From: Paenibacillus bouchesdurhonensis | Lineage (GTDB): Bacteria; Bacillota; Bacilli; Paenibacillales; Paenibacillaceae | Assembly (NCBI RefSeq): GCF_900155685.1 | Contig: NZ_LT732548.1 | Span: 1,279,474 to 1,343,473, forward strand | Length of the DNA: 64,000 nt | Reading direction: 5' to 3' | Shown: positions 9,490-17,663 of the stretch, in pieces | Position numbering within the stretch: the stretch's first letter is position 1 | How the letters are laid out: the number at the start of each line of letters is the position of its first letter | Position numbers and translations under genes: made by a program | Notes under the pieces: generated by a model | Told to the model about the DNA's origin: nothing | The model's input: the letters and a program-made list of their open reading frames with translations, nothing else | Databases searched by the model: none

Positions 9490-10209
9490 TCACTGCAGGA
9501 GCAGCTTCGCAATATCTGGATAGGCGGTCACTAGGTGATGCGGCTGATGATCCGATTCCGGCTCGACGTTGCGGTGATTGAACCACAGCACCTTCCAGCC
9601 CGCATCCAATGCTCCAACGACATCGTTCCGCCAAGAGTCCCCGATATAGCTGCAGTTCTCGGGGGCTAAGCCGAGCTTGTCAGTTACGTGCCGAAAAAGA
9701 CGCTCATCCGGCTTAGTGAAGCCAACGGCTCCTGAGATGAAGATGTGGTCTTCCGGGATAAGCTTGGTCAGTGCAAGAGCTCGGACTTTGTTCATTTGGT
9801 GATCGGGTGGCCCATTCGTAATTACACCGACTAGGAAGTTTCTGGATTTCAGCTCCGTAATCAGCTCAGCTACGCCATCGAACAGTCGGATAGAATACTG
9901 TAAGCTGAGATATTCATCCTGTAGAGCCTGTGCTTGCTCTGGGGCAAGCTGCAGGTCAAACTCGGCTAATGCCAGCTGAAAGCGGCTTCTGCGCATGTGA
10001 TGCAATTCTTCCCCGTGCGTCGGCGTCCCTCCGAGCTCGGCGGACAGGGCGTCACTGTAGTAACGCATCCGATGGTAGGCCTGTTCATATGGGAAATCCT
10101 CTTCCGTTGCCATAATATTAGTCAGTGCAGTACGAAAAGGAACGAGATGATCATACAGCGTATCGTCGAGATCGAAGAACACAGCTCGTTGCTGCGATGA
10201 AGATGTCAT
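9490..10209 (-). CDS. HAD superfamily hydrolase (subfamily IA)
   Basis: 239-residue soluble phosphatase-like protein. All four HAD motifs are visible: DLDDTLYD near residue 16 (nucleophile Asp plus acid/base Asp), the TNG motif near 136, the conserved Lys in TKPDERLF near 166 and GDSWRNDV near 191. A helical cap lies between motifs I and II, as in subfamily IA. Related proteins act on nucleotides or sugar phosphates, but the sequence does not fix the substrate. It is downstream of, and on the same strand as, the TPM/LemA pair, with a 75 bp gap, so it could be co-transcribed with them. Confidence 0.88.
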   Translation of the reverse strand: MTSSSQQRAVFFDLDDTLYDHLVPFRTALTNIMATEEDFPYEQAYHRMRYYSDALSAELGGTPTHGEELHHMRRSRFQLALAEFDLQLAPEQAQALQDEYLSLQYSIRLFDGVAELITELKSRNFLVGVITNGPPDHQMNKVRALALTKLIPEDHIFISGAVGFTKPDERLFRHVTDKLGLAPENCSYIGDSWRNDVVGALDAGWKVLWFNHRNVEPESDHQPHHLVTAYPDIAKLLLQ

Positions 10210-10284
10210 AAATACAGTTCTCTCCCTTGCAGTTGATAGTTAGTATATGTTTCTATTATACCGCCTATCGGATGAGAACTGGGA

Positions 10285-11094
10285 CTAAAATCGGCGGCTT
10301 GCCCCTCCGCCTCCGGATGAACCCCCGCCCCCTCCGCGAAAGCCTCCTCCGCCTCCGCCACCACCTCGAAATCCGCCACCTCGGCCGAGGATAGACAGAA
10401 GGAGCAGGGTAAACATTCCACGAAAGAAGACGATGTCGATCAGGAGGAATGCCCCAATAAGAATAAGCCAGAGTATGGAGAAGCCTCCACCTTCCCCGGA
10501 ATTAGCCGAGTTCGGCAGGGTAATTTCTTGGGGGTTCAGTTCTTCTACGCCATATTCTTTGGCGACCTCGTTATAAAGCATTTTGTACGTCTCAACAATG
10601 CCTTGCCCTGGCTGCTGATTGACGATGTATGGGATAGTAACCTGGTCGATAATCCGCCCTGTTTTGCCATCAGGCAGCGCGCCCTCCAAACCGTACCCTA
10701 CCTCTATCCGAACCTGGCGGTTGCCAGGCTGATTGTCACCTAGGGAGACGAGCAGAAGTACGCCGTTATTCAGCTTGGCATCGCCGAGCTCATAGGCTCG
10801 CAGAGCCTGGAGCGCATACTCTTCAATGGACTCATCGCCCAAGGAAGGCACGGTTAACACGGCAATCTGGGCTTTGGTTCGGTCTTCGAGCGCTCTGCCG
10901 AGAGAAAGGAGGTACCGAGCCTGCTCGGCAGACAGAAGATGCTCGAAGTCTTGAACGTAGATATCCCCTTGGCTCTGCGGGATTTTCGGTTCAGCAGAGC
11001 CAACTTGCTCACGGCTCGTAAATAATGCCAGGATTAAGATGAGGAGCCCGAGCAAGCTGCGGATCGTTCGCTTTCGGCAAGTTGTAGGAATCAT
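10285..11094 (-). CDS. TPM-domain (YgcG-type) secreted/membrane protein
   Basis: 269 residues. A basic N-terminus and hydrophobic stretch (about 12-30) form a signal peptide, followed by the TPM domain (about 40-170; DIYVQDFEHLLSAEQA, IAVLTVPSLGDESIEEYA), a membrane segment near 205-235 and a very Gly-rich tail ending in RRF. TPM domains are found in thylakoid TLP18.3 and in YgcG, where metal binding and phosphatase activity have been proposed. The ATG is 2 bp after the LemA stop codon, so the two are almost certainly co-translated. The Gly-rich tail mirrors that of the nearby DUF2207 protein. Confidence 0.88.
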   Translation of the reverse strand: MIPTTCRKRTIRSLLGLLILILALFTSREQVGSAEPKIPQSQGDIYVQDFEHLLSAEQARYLLSLGRALEDRTKAQIAVLTVPSLGDESIEEYALQALRAYELGDAKLNNGVLLLVSLGDNQPGNRQVRIEVGYGLEGALPDGKTGRIIDQVTIPYIVNQQPGQGIVETYKMLYNEVAKEYGVEELNPQEITLPNSANSGEGGGFSILWLILIGAFLLIDIVFFRGMFTLLLLSILGRGGGFRGGGGGGGGFRGGGGGSSGGGGASRRF

Positions 11095-11096
11095 GC

Positions 11097-11750
11097 TTAT
11101 TCACCTTCCGGTGCAAGATAAGCTAACTGAAGACGGGCAGTCGGCAGCACCGGAAGCCATGAAGTATTCTCTGTGCCGAAATCAACCTCCGGATTCGTTC
11201 TCGATTCGGGCGTAGTTTCAAAATATTGCTTCTTATCGAACCCCATAATCCGGGCAATCAGCACCCCTGGAAAACGCTGAACGAGCTTGTTGTGATCTGC
11301 GACAGCATTGTTATAGTCGCTTCGCGCAACGGCGATACGGTTCTCCGTTCCAGCCAGTTCATCCATCAACTGGGTGAATTGAGCATCCGCCTTCAGCGTC
11401 GGATAGTTCTCTACGACAACCAGCAAGCGGCTAAGTGCGCCTTGAAGCTGTTGATCGGCCGCAGCGAGTTCATCCGGGGTACGCGCACCGCCAAGCGCGG
11501 CTCGCGCGTCGGATACCGCTTTGATTACTTCCTTTTCATGCTCGGCATATCCCTTTACGGTGTTGACCAGATTTGGAATAAGATCGTATCTCCGCTGTAA
11601 CTGGACATCAATTTTACTCCATTCTTGGTTGACCGTTTCCTCAGAGGCCATGAATTTGTTGTAGTTTCCCGCAAATAGGGCGACGCCAATAAGAATAACC
11701 GCCGCGACGATCACGATGGGAATTAGACAGCCCTTTTTTTTGAAATTCAT
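11097..11750 (-). CDS. lemA: LemA family protein
   Basis: 217 residues. It has one N-terminal membrane anchor (about 8-28, after KKKGC) and then a long helical domain with the family signature EWSKIDVQLQRRYDLIPNL at about 45-63 and VKGYAEHEKEV after it. LemA proteins are N-out, single-pass helical proteins of unresolved function that pair with TPM or DUF2207 proteins. It leads a two-gene unit with the TPM gene. AGGAGG lies about 6 nt before the ATG. Confidence 0.92.
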   Translation of the reverse strand: MNFKKKGCLIPIVIVAAVILIGVALFAGNYNKFMASEETVNQEWSKIDVQLQRRYDLIPNLVNTVKGYAEHEKEVIKAVSDARAALGGARTPDELAAADQQLQGALSRLLVVVENYPTLKADAQFTQLMDELAGTENRIAVARSDYNNAVADHNKLVQRFPGVLIARIMGFDKKQYFETTPESRTNPEVDFGTENTSWLPVLPTARLQLAYLAPEGE

Positions 11751-12046
11751 CTGTGATTCCTCCTATCTTGGTTCATGTTATATTCAGATAACCTGTCTTA
11801 TCGTTATTACTTATCTTTATACCCTGTGCTTTATTTCTAAAAACTAAACAAATTTTTGCTTGGTGTCTAAATCATTGACAAGCTAAATTAAGAAAGACAG
11901 CCCTTAGTGAATCATACAATTTACACGAAATGGGAGAAATATGGATCATAAGTGAGCATTTGTACGAATGTTTACGAGTACTAGGTGCTGAGGTTATGAG
12001 CGCTAAGATGACACCTTCTCATGTATGATGAGGCAGTCTTGCTGCG
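11751..12046. other. Intergenic stretch, no gene seen
   Basis: Divergent spacer between lemA and the small protein gene at 12118. It is AT-rich. Both strands were read and no ORF with a credible ribosome site was found. It presumably holds the lemA promoter, but no convincing -35/-10 pair could be picked for it. Confidence 0.5.
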
Positions 12047-12076
12047 TTTTCACTTTAAGTTGCAACACTCTATAAT
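12047..12076 (+). promoter_or_regulatory. Sigma-A-like promoter of the small protein gene
   Basis: TTTTCA at 12047-12052 and a perfect TATAAT at 12071-12076, separated by 18 bp. It sits about 40 bp before the small ORF at 12118. Confidence 0.5.
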
Positions 12077-12117
12077 TAGAGATGTTTTTCAAATAAAACT
12101 GAGGAGTTGACTTTAAC

Positions 12118-12291
12118 TTGGCTTATGATGAAGTGTTGGAGCGCCGTAATGAGCTATTGAGAAGACAGGTAGGTGAGATGCTCGCCAAGGAGAACCAATA
12201 TGGATTGAAAGATCAAGAGAGTCATTTCCTCCGACGGATGATTAAAGAGCTGCATCAGACAGAATTTGAATTAAGCGGCAAATCATTGTAA
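12118..12291 (+). CDS. Small charged helical protein, 57 aa, unknown function
   Basis: Starts at a TTG with GAGGAG 11 nt upstream, and an in-frame stop at 12100 makes this TTG the first usable start. The protein is highly charged, predicted helical, has no membrane segment and no cysteine (for example VLERRNELLRRQVGEML). A near-consensus promoter precedes it and a strong terminator follows, so it looks like a self-contained monocistronic gene rather than a chance frame. No family was recognised. The non-ATG start and short length make it easy to miss in automated calls. Confidence 0.65.
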   Translation: MAYDEVLERRNELLRRQVGEMLAKENQYGLKDQESHFLRRMIKELHQTEFELSGKSL

Positions 12292-12331
12292 TCATTGACT
12301 ACAGCATGAAAATGGGGAAGTATGACAACCG

Positions 12332-12371
12332 TAGAGGATATGCACTCGCTGCATATCCTCTATTGGTTTTT
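12332..12371 (+). terminator. Strong terminator after the small gene
   Basis: TAGAGGATATGCA and TGCATATCCTCTA form a 13-bp perfect stem at 12332-12362 with a 5-nt loop, followed by TTGGTTTTT. Confidence 0.85.
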
Positions 12372-12459
12372 ATATAGTTTATGCTTTGGTTGTTTGGTCG
12401 GTAGCGGTATTTGGGGAAGCGTTTTTTAATTGAAGGAAAGTTGTACGCTTAAGAAACCG

Positions 12460-12933
12460 TCATTTTCCGGATTTCGCAGGGCGTTGTATTCTGGAAAGCT
12501 TGATGATCATCTGGTTAATAACTTCGGACAGTACCAGTCCGATGGCGATAGAGCCGGAGATCAGGAATGCCTTAGCCGCGAGCTGGACGGCGTTGTTGTA
12601 TTCGCTCTCTACAAATTGCCGCATGGCATCATAGGCAAGCCCCCCCGGAACGAGCGGGATGATCCCCGACACGCTAAAGAGAATTACCGGCTTCCTGTGC
12701 AATCTGGCGAGTAATTGGCTAATGACGCCAACGATGAATGTAGCTATGACTGTGGCGAAAACGACGTCGAGCCGGGGGGCGAGAAGAATATAGGTGATCC
12801 AGCCCATCATCCCAGCGAGCCCGCATTGCAAAAGGATTCTCCTCGGAGCATTAAACAGAATACCGAAGGCCGCGGAAGCGATAAAACTGGTAATGAGATG
12901 CAGGATAATCGACGCAAGCGACGGTGTTATCAT
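12460..12933 (-). CDS. Threonine/serine exporter family, small subunit (DUF3815)
   Basis: 157 residues with four or five hydrophobic segments spanning nearly the full length. It matches the C-terminal half (ThrE_2, DUF3815) of the split ThrE exporter family, with motifs GGLAYDAMRQF and GSIAIGLVLSE. The partner subunit lies 25 bp upstream on the same strand, and in this family the two halves work together to export small amino acids. AGGTTGA precedes the ATG. Confidence 0.85.
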   Translation of the reverse strand: MITPSLASIILHLITSFIASAAFGILFNAPRRILLQCGLAGMMGWITYILLAPRLDVVFATVIATFIVGVISQLLARLHRKPVILFSVSGIIPLVPGGLAYDAMRQFVESEYNNAVQLAAKAFLISGSIAIGLVLSEVINQMIIKLSRIQRPAKSGK

Positions 12934-12958
12934 CTTATGGGTTCAACCTCTTTTCCAG

Positions 12959-13951
12959 CTAAAAAATAGTGACGACCACAGCAATGCCCGCGCCTATGGC
13001 GAAGGCGGTCAGAAATGCTTCGGCGCCTCGGGACAAACCCGAGACCAAATGTCCAGCCATCAAATCTCTTACGGCGTTCGTAATAAGCAGGCCGGGAACG
13101 AGAGGCATGACAGAGCCGATAATAATTTTATCGAGCTCTTGTCCGATTCCTAGCGCCACGAAAATGACGGCCAACAGTCCAATTATAAATGAGGCGGAAA
13201 ATTCCGCGAAAAATTTAACCTTAATCAATCGATGCAGAGCGAGAAACGTTGAGAAACCTGCTCCTCCGCATAGAATGGCGGGGAGGATGTCAGGCGCGCC
13301 TCCCCTGAACATATAAGTAAAGCAGCCGCTGGCAACCGCGGCAGTAATGACTTGCAGCAGCAAAGAGTATTCATGCCCGGCTCGATCAATATCTATCAGA
13401 CGAAGATGTGCTTGATGAGGCGTAATCTCTTTGGTTCCCAGTTTGCGCGATACATCGTTTACTTCGGCCACCTTCTGTAAATCGGTCGTCCGTTCGACGA
13501 TACGGATCAGCTTGGCTGATTGCGATCCACTGGATTGGAATATGATTCCGGTAGGGGTGACATAACTGTGGGAACTTTCAAGCCCCATAGCGTTGCCCAT
13601 ACGGGTCATGGTATCCTCGACACGGTAGGTTTCGGCCCCGCTTTGCAGCATGATTTTTCCAGCGAGAAGACAAAGCTCAGCAGGCTCAGTCGCTTGCTTA
13701 GCTGACCGCTCAGCCTGAGGCTCTGCGGTATGCCTGATCCCGAGCCCATCAGAATGCTCGGCCTCATGGTCGCCTGGCGGCATGGCTCCAGCAACCGCCG
13801 AGCCCGCGGCCTCATGTCCAGTAGATTCAGCATCTATACGAGCCTCGACTCCAGCCCCAGAACCAGTGCCAGCTCCAATTTCAGCTTGTGCAGCGTCATG
13901 AGCGAAATTTTTACTTTGTGAAAACATTGTTCTCCCGCCTGCTTTTGTCAT
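12959..13951 (-). CDS. Threonine/serine exporter family, large subunit (DUF1212)
   Basis: 330 residues. The core from about residue 92 matches ThrE/DUF1212: a soluble part with ESSHSYVTPTGIIFQ, then five membrane segments from about residue 200 on. The first ~90 residues are an unusual Ala/Glu/Gly-rich, low-complexity extension that the family normally lacks. AGGGGTGA lies 6 nt before the chosen ATG, so the extension seems to be translated. An internal ATG at 13927, also preceded by GGGAGA, would remove only 8 residues. It is first in a two-gene unit with the DUF3815 gene. Confidence 0.83.
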   Translation of the reverse strand: MTKAGGRTMFSQSKNFAHDAAQAEIGAGTGSGAGVEARIDAESTGHEAAGSAVAGAMPPGDHEAEHSDGLGIRHTAEPQAERSAKQATEPAELCLLAGKIMLQSGAETYRVEDTMTRMGNAMGLESSHSYVTPTGIIFQSSGSQSAKLIRIVERTTDLQKVAEVNDVSRKLGTKEITPHQAHLRLIDIDRAGHEYSLLLQVITAAVASGCFTYMFRGGAPDILPAILCGGAGFSTFLALHRLIKVKFFAEFSASFIIGLLAVIFVALGIGQELDKIIIGSVMPLVPGLLITNAVRDLMAGHLVSGLSRGAEAFLTAFAIGAGIAVVVTIF

Positions 13952-14073
13952 TTCCGTTCACCCCTATCCCCTAGCTAATACTGCGTTCATTATATCACGA
14001 TTACTCCCATGGATTGGGTGATTCGTATTACTCCTATGGCTGCCAACCAGGCGAAGGCTTGCCGCCCACGCTA

Positions 14074-14412
14074 TTATGATCGGATCGTCACTCTCGTTCC
14101 TACAGGCACGAGCGAAGACAGGGTCAGCACATCTTGATTATACATACGTATGCAGCCATGGGACACCTCGTGGCCGATTGACGAAGGATTATTTGTTCCA
14201 TGGATGCCATAGTGGGGTTTCGACAGTCCCATCCAGAATGCTCCGAACGGGCCGCCGGGATTAGGCTGCTTATTGATGATGGCATATTCCCCGGTTGGGG
14301 TCTGTGTAAGCATTTTGCCGATACCAACGGGGAAGGATCTGACGACAGTATCTCCATCCAGCAAATACAATTGCCGATCCGATAAATCAACGATGATTCG
14401 ATAATTCGGCAT
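14074..14412 (-). CDS. L,D-transpeptidase, YkuD catalytic domain only
   Basis: 112 residues, essentially a bare YkuD domain. The catalytic signature [20 protein letters not shown] (about 77-96) contains the active-site histidine and cysteine. The N-terminus starts straight into the domain ([16 protein letters not shown]) with no LysM repeat or signal peptide, as in short sporeformer enzymes of this type. It would form 3-3 cross-links or attach substrates in peptidoglycan. Export route is not evident. A strong AGGAGGA ribosome site lies 7 nt before the ATG. Confidence 0.9.
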   Translation of the reverse strand: MPNYRIIVDLSDRQLYLLDGDTVVRSFPVGIGKMLTQTPTGEYAIINKQPNPGGPFGAFWMGLSKPHYGIHGTNNPSSIGHEVSHGCIRMYNQDVLTLSSLVPVGTRVTIRS

Positions 14413-14555
14413 AACGGATTCCTCCTGACTCGGTTATAGCATGTAATCAAAAGCCGGCTTTCTAACACACCATATATATATTCCAGTGGAGTTCCGAATG
14501 TCCGATGACCTGATCATTTTCTACCCTACAGCTTATGATTATCCCCTTACGGAAT

Positions 14556-14569
14556 GAAAGCGTTGCCAC
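14556..14569 (+). promoter_or_regulatory. Candidate cre (CcpA) site before a decayed sugar-binding gene
   Basis: TGAAAGCGTTGCCA matches the consensus TGWAARCGYTWNCW at 13 of 14 positions. It is 35 bp upstream of the binding-protein pseudogene, where a cre for a sugar operon would be expected. Confidence 0.45.
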
Positions 14570-14603
14570 TAAAATGGGATTATACAAATAAGGAGGTCAT
14601 GGA

Positions 14604-14935
14604 ATGAAGAGAGGTTTTAAGTTTGCGGCTATAGTTCTATCCTAGCGATGGTGCTGGCAGGCTGCGGTGCAAAAGAGACTGCCGATAACGGGCAAGCGGC
14701 GCCGGAGAAAGTGAAGCTGACGATCTGGCATAACTGGACAGGACAGGATGCCAAAGCCGCGACAATGAGACAATTGCTGGAGGATTTCAGAGCAGCGCAC
14801 CCCGAGATTGAACTGGAGGACGAAGGGCTCCCGACGGACGGCCTGAAGACACGGCTAAGAACGGTAGCACAGCGAATGAAATGCCTGACCTGTTCGTAAA
14901 GGGCGATTTGCCATTTTTATTTTGTCGAATAATAT
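14604..14935 (+). pseudogene. Decayed sugar ABC binding-lipoprotein gene
   Basis: AAGGAGG precedes an ATG at 14604 that encodes a signal peptide start (MKRGFKFAAIVLS) and then hits a stop. Reading resumes in another frame with the lipobox VLAGCG and a family-1 binding-protein N-terminus (TIWHNWTGQDAKAA). A second frame change near 14870 restores NEMPDLFVKGD before the similarity ends. The gene therefore has two frameshifts and lacks about three quarters of its length. No permease genes follow. It is the relic of a lost importer. Confidence 0.8.
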
Positions 14936-15060
14936 CGAAAATTAGCGAATTTTAATCGTTCGTACCTTGATTTTATGTTATGCTTACATCAATCTGCGGT
15001 ACCTCATCCTTTCGAGAAGATGACAACGACAATTATGTATAGTGCAGCGAGGGATCTTCG

Positions 15061-16143
15061 ATGTTTGAAAGTTTGATCCATAATTTTACGACTCTTACGA
15101 CGTTTCTATTCTTTGGAAATATGCTTCGAACCAAATATTTGATGAATAGCAGCTTGAAAGAAAGAGGCAGGCGTATTGTGCTGGGGCTCGCTTTAGGCTT
15201 TTTTGGCGTTGTGCATATGTACTTTACCTTCCCGCTCACAGACAATGTATTCGCTGACTTTCGCCAGCTTCCGATACTAATCTCGGTATATTTAGGCGGG
15301 TTTGCCTCGGGGGGAGTAGCGACCCTGATCATCTCGATTTATCGCATGTTTTTCCTCGATGGAGTTAATCAGGTCTCTATCTTCGGAGGAGGCTTAAATG
15401 CCGTATTCACGCTGATCATAGCCCTCCTCTTTATTCGTTTTCGCAGACTATCATTCAAAAGATGGCTAGCTGCGCTACTTCTATCTATCTTGGCTTCAGA
15501 TATCGCTTTTTATTTCACGCTGGAGGGGGAGGCTTGCAGAGAAGCGGTCATGATCTTTAGTATTGTCGTTGCTCTCGGGGGGATATTTACTTATTCGATG
15601 CTGCAATATCTAGAGAGGTCGGGAGATTCTCTTCGTATATTGAGCGAGGCTGCTCACCGCGATTTTCTTACGGGATTGTATAATGCGAGGGCATTCGAAG
15701 TGCTGCTGCAGCAAAAAATAGATTCCTTTCACCGTTACCAAATTCCATTTACCTTGCTTATGGTCGATATCGATCATTTTAAAAAGGTGAACGATACCTA
15801 CGGGCATGCAGAGGGCGATGCGGTATTAACGCAAATTGCCAATTTGCTTAGAGATACATTTCGACCCGGGGATGAAATTGCCCGTAAGGGCGGTGAAGAG
15901 TTCGTTATTATTGTGGATAGCTGCGATAGGGAGCAGATCGTTAATATAGCCGAGCGCTTGCGGCGAAATGTCGAAAGCGAGCCGTTCTTGCTGCCGCAGG
16001 GATTGGTGATTCATTTGACTATTTCGGCAGGAAGCGCAACATATCCTGACATCGACAAGGAGCAACTGCTCGATATGGCGGATCAAGCATTATATAAAGC
16101 GAAAGAATCGGGAAGGAACCAGGTCTGGCGTGCTGAACGCTAG
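15061..16143 (+). CDS. Membrane diguanylate cyclase (5TM-LYT + GGDEF)
   Basis: 360 residues. Five or six hydrophobic segments in the first ~185 residues resemble the 5TM-5TMR_LYT sensor module. A GGDEF domain follows (about 195-358), with DFLTGLYNAR, the metal/substrate segment VDIDHFKKVNDTYGH and the active loop KGGEEF. The active loop is intact, so it should make c-di-GMP. No RxxD inhibitory site is evident directly before GGEEF. GAGGG lies 7 nt before the ATG. It is monocistronic. Confidence 0.9.
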   Translation: MFESLIHNFTTLTTFLFFGNMLRTKYLMNSSLKERGRRIVLGLALGFFGVVHMYFTFPLTDNVFADFRQLPILISVYLGGFASGGVATLIISIYRMFFLDGVNQVSIFGGGLNAVFTLIIALLFIRFRRLSFKRWLAALLLSILASDIAFYFTLEGEACREAVMIFSIVVALGGIFTYSMLQYLERSGDSLRILSEAAHRDFLTGLYNARAFEVLLQQKIDSFHRYQIPFTLLMVDIDHFKKVNDTYGHAEGDAVLTQIANLLRDTFRPGDEIARKGGEEFVIIVDSCDREQIVNIAERLRRNVESEPFLLPQGLVIHLTISAGSATYPDIDKEQLLDMADQALYKAKESGRNQVWRAER

Positions 16144-16165
16144 GCCTTTTTTTAATTCCAAGACA

Positions 16166-16201
16166 AGGCTGCTCTTGCATATTTAAGGGGGCAGCTTTTT
16201 T
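16166..16201 (+). terminator. Terminator after the diguanylate cyclase
   Basis: GGCTGC near 16168 pairs with GCAGC at 16191, followed by six T. The stem is imperfect and the loop about 17 nt. Confidence 0.5.
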
Positions 16202-16310
16202 GAAAAGTAGGTGAACCCAGGGATAAAACGAGTCAAATGAATAGAGTGTATGATTTTACCGTTGTATTGGCAAACTAACCGGACGTAGAACAGGTGAAAG
16301 GATATTTATT

Positions 16311-17663
16311 ATGCCAACGAAAAGCACAGTACAGCGGGTGGAGGAATGGTTGTCTGAGCAATTGTCCGGCTTGATGGACTTTGAAGAACGATCTTTAGGG
16401 AATTCCCATAACATAAAAATTGCATTCTTGAGAAGTTTAAGCGATTCGGAAACGGTGAAACGCTTCATTGTCGTACCCAGCTATGAGATGGACTTGCCAG
16501 CATATGAAAACTATATATCTACATTCCCGGGCTGCGAAACCTCTCGGGATAAGCAGCAAATATTGGAGTTCATTCTGAAGGGCTATATTTATATCCGAAT
16601 TGACGGCAGCATTTATCTGTTTGATGCGATGAAGATCGAGTTCAGCGGCATCTCTTCAAGCATTACCGAAGCAATTGTTCAGGGGCCGAATGATGCTTTG
16701 ACAGAGAATATCGAAATTAATATGAATTTGATCCGCCGGCGCTACCAGTCGAAGGATTTGAAGATAGAGCCATTAACGATTGGCAATGTGTCCAAAACTA
16801 CGGTGACCATCATGTATGATGATTCCCGCGTGGACAGCGAAGTGCTGGAGGAAATGCGGAAGAGACTGTCCGAAATTTCAGTTGATATTCTTCAATCCGC
16901 CGGCGAACTGGAGAAGTATGTCAGCGAGCATAAGTATCGTCTTTTTCCGACTACGATTGTAACGGAGAGGCCCGACCGGGTCGTATTTAATTTGGCTGAA
17001 GGCAAGGTGGCCGTGCTCATGAATACCGTGGGTTACGCTATTATAGCCCCCAGCGTGTTCAATGATTTCTTCACGGCTATGGATGATAAAATCCAGCTTC
17101 CTTTAGTTGGTTGGTTCATGAAAATGATTCGCTATATCGGTTTAATCATTACAGTTGCTCTTCCTGCCTTCTACGTGGCCTTTACCTCCTATAACCCGGA
17201 AATATTGAAAGTACAGATTACCCTTCTCATTGCGGGAAGCCGTGCTGCAGTCCCTTACCCATCTTTCGTGGAGGTTGTCTTGATGCTGCTGATGATGGAG
17301 TTCCTAATTGAGGCCAGTTTACGGCTTCCGAAAGCGATTGGGCCTACGGCAACAACAGTCGGGGGGCTCATTTTGGGTCAAGCGGCAACGCAAGCCGGGC
17401 TGGTCAGCAATATTATGATCATTATCGTATCTGCGGTTGCCATCTCCAATTTTGTGATCCCGCTGAATATGATGGCTTTTACCGTCAGGGTGCTTAAGTA
17501 TTTCCTTATTTTTTTTGCGGCCACCTTCGGATTAATTGGCATCGTGGTGAGTACGGTCGGAATCGTCATGTATTTGTCCGGCATGCGCAGCTTTGGGAAG
17601 CCGTATCTGAAGATTTTTGCTCTAGAAGGTGGACGAGGCAAGGGAGATAAGGTTAATGGTTAA
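16311..17663 (+). CDS. Spore germination protein, GerA/GerAA family
   Basis: 450 residues, A subunit of a germinant receptor (PF03323 type). A soluble N-terminal domain (about 1-240) contains the family segment FPTTIVTERPDRVVFNLAEG, and five membrane segments follow. The strongly conserved AAVPYPSFVEVVLMLLMMEF and LRLPKAIGPTATTVGGLILG are present. It sits in the inner membrane of the dormant spore with the B and C subunits encoded immediately downstream. Its 3' end overlaps the B gene. No sigma-G promoter could be assigned with confidence upstream. Confidence 0.95.
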   Translation: MPTKSTVQRVEEWLSEQLSGLMDFEERSLGNSHNIKIAFLRSLSDSETVKRFIVVPSYEMDLPAYENYISTFPGCETSRDKQQILEFILKGYIYIRIDGSIYLFDAMKIEFSGISSSITEAIVQGPNDALTENIEINMNLIRRRYQSKDLKIEPLTIGNVSKTTVTIMYDDSRVDSEVLEEMRKRLSEISVDILQSAGELEKYVSEHKYRLFPTTIVTERPDRVVFNLAEGKVAVLMNTVGYAIIAPSVFNDFFTAMDDKIQLPLVGWFMKMIRYIGLIITVALPAFYVAFTSYNPEILKVQITLLIAGSRAAVPYPSFVEVVLMLLMMEFLIEASLRLPKAIGPTATTVGGLILGQAATQAGLVSNIMIIIVSAVAISNFVIPLNMMAFTVRVLKYFLIFFAATFGLIGIVVSTVGIVMYLSGMRSFGKPYLKIFALEGGRGKGDKVNG

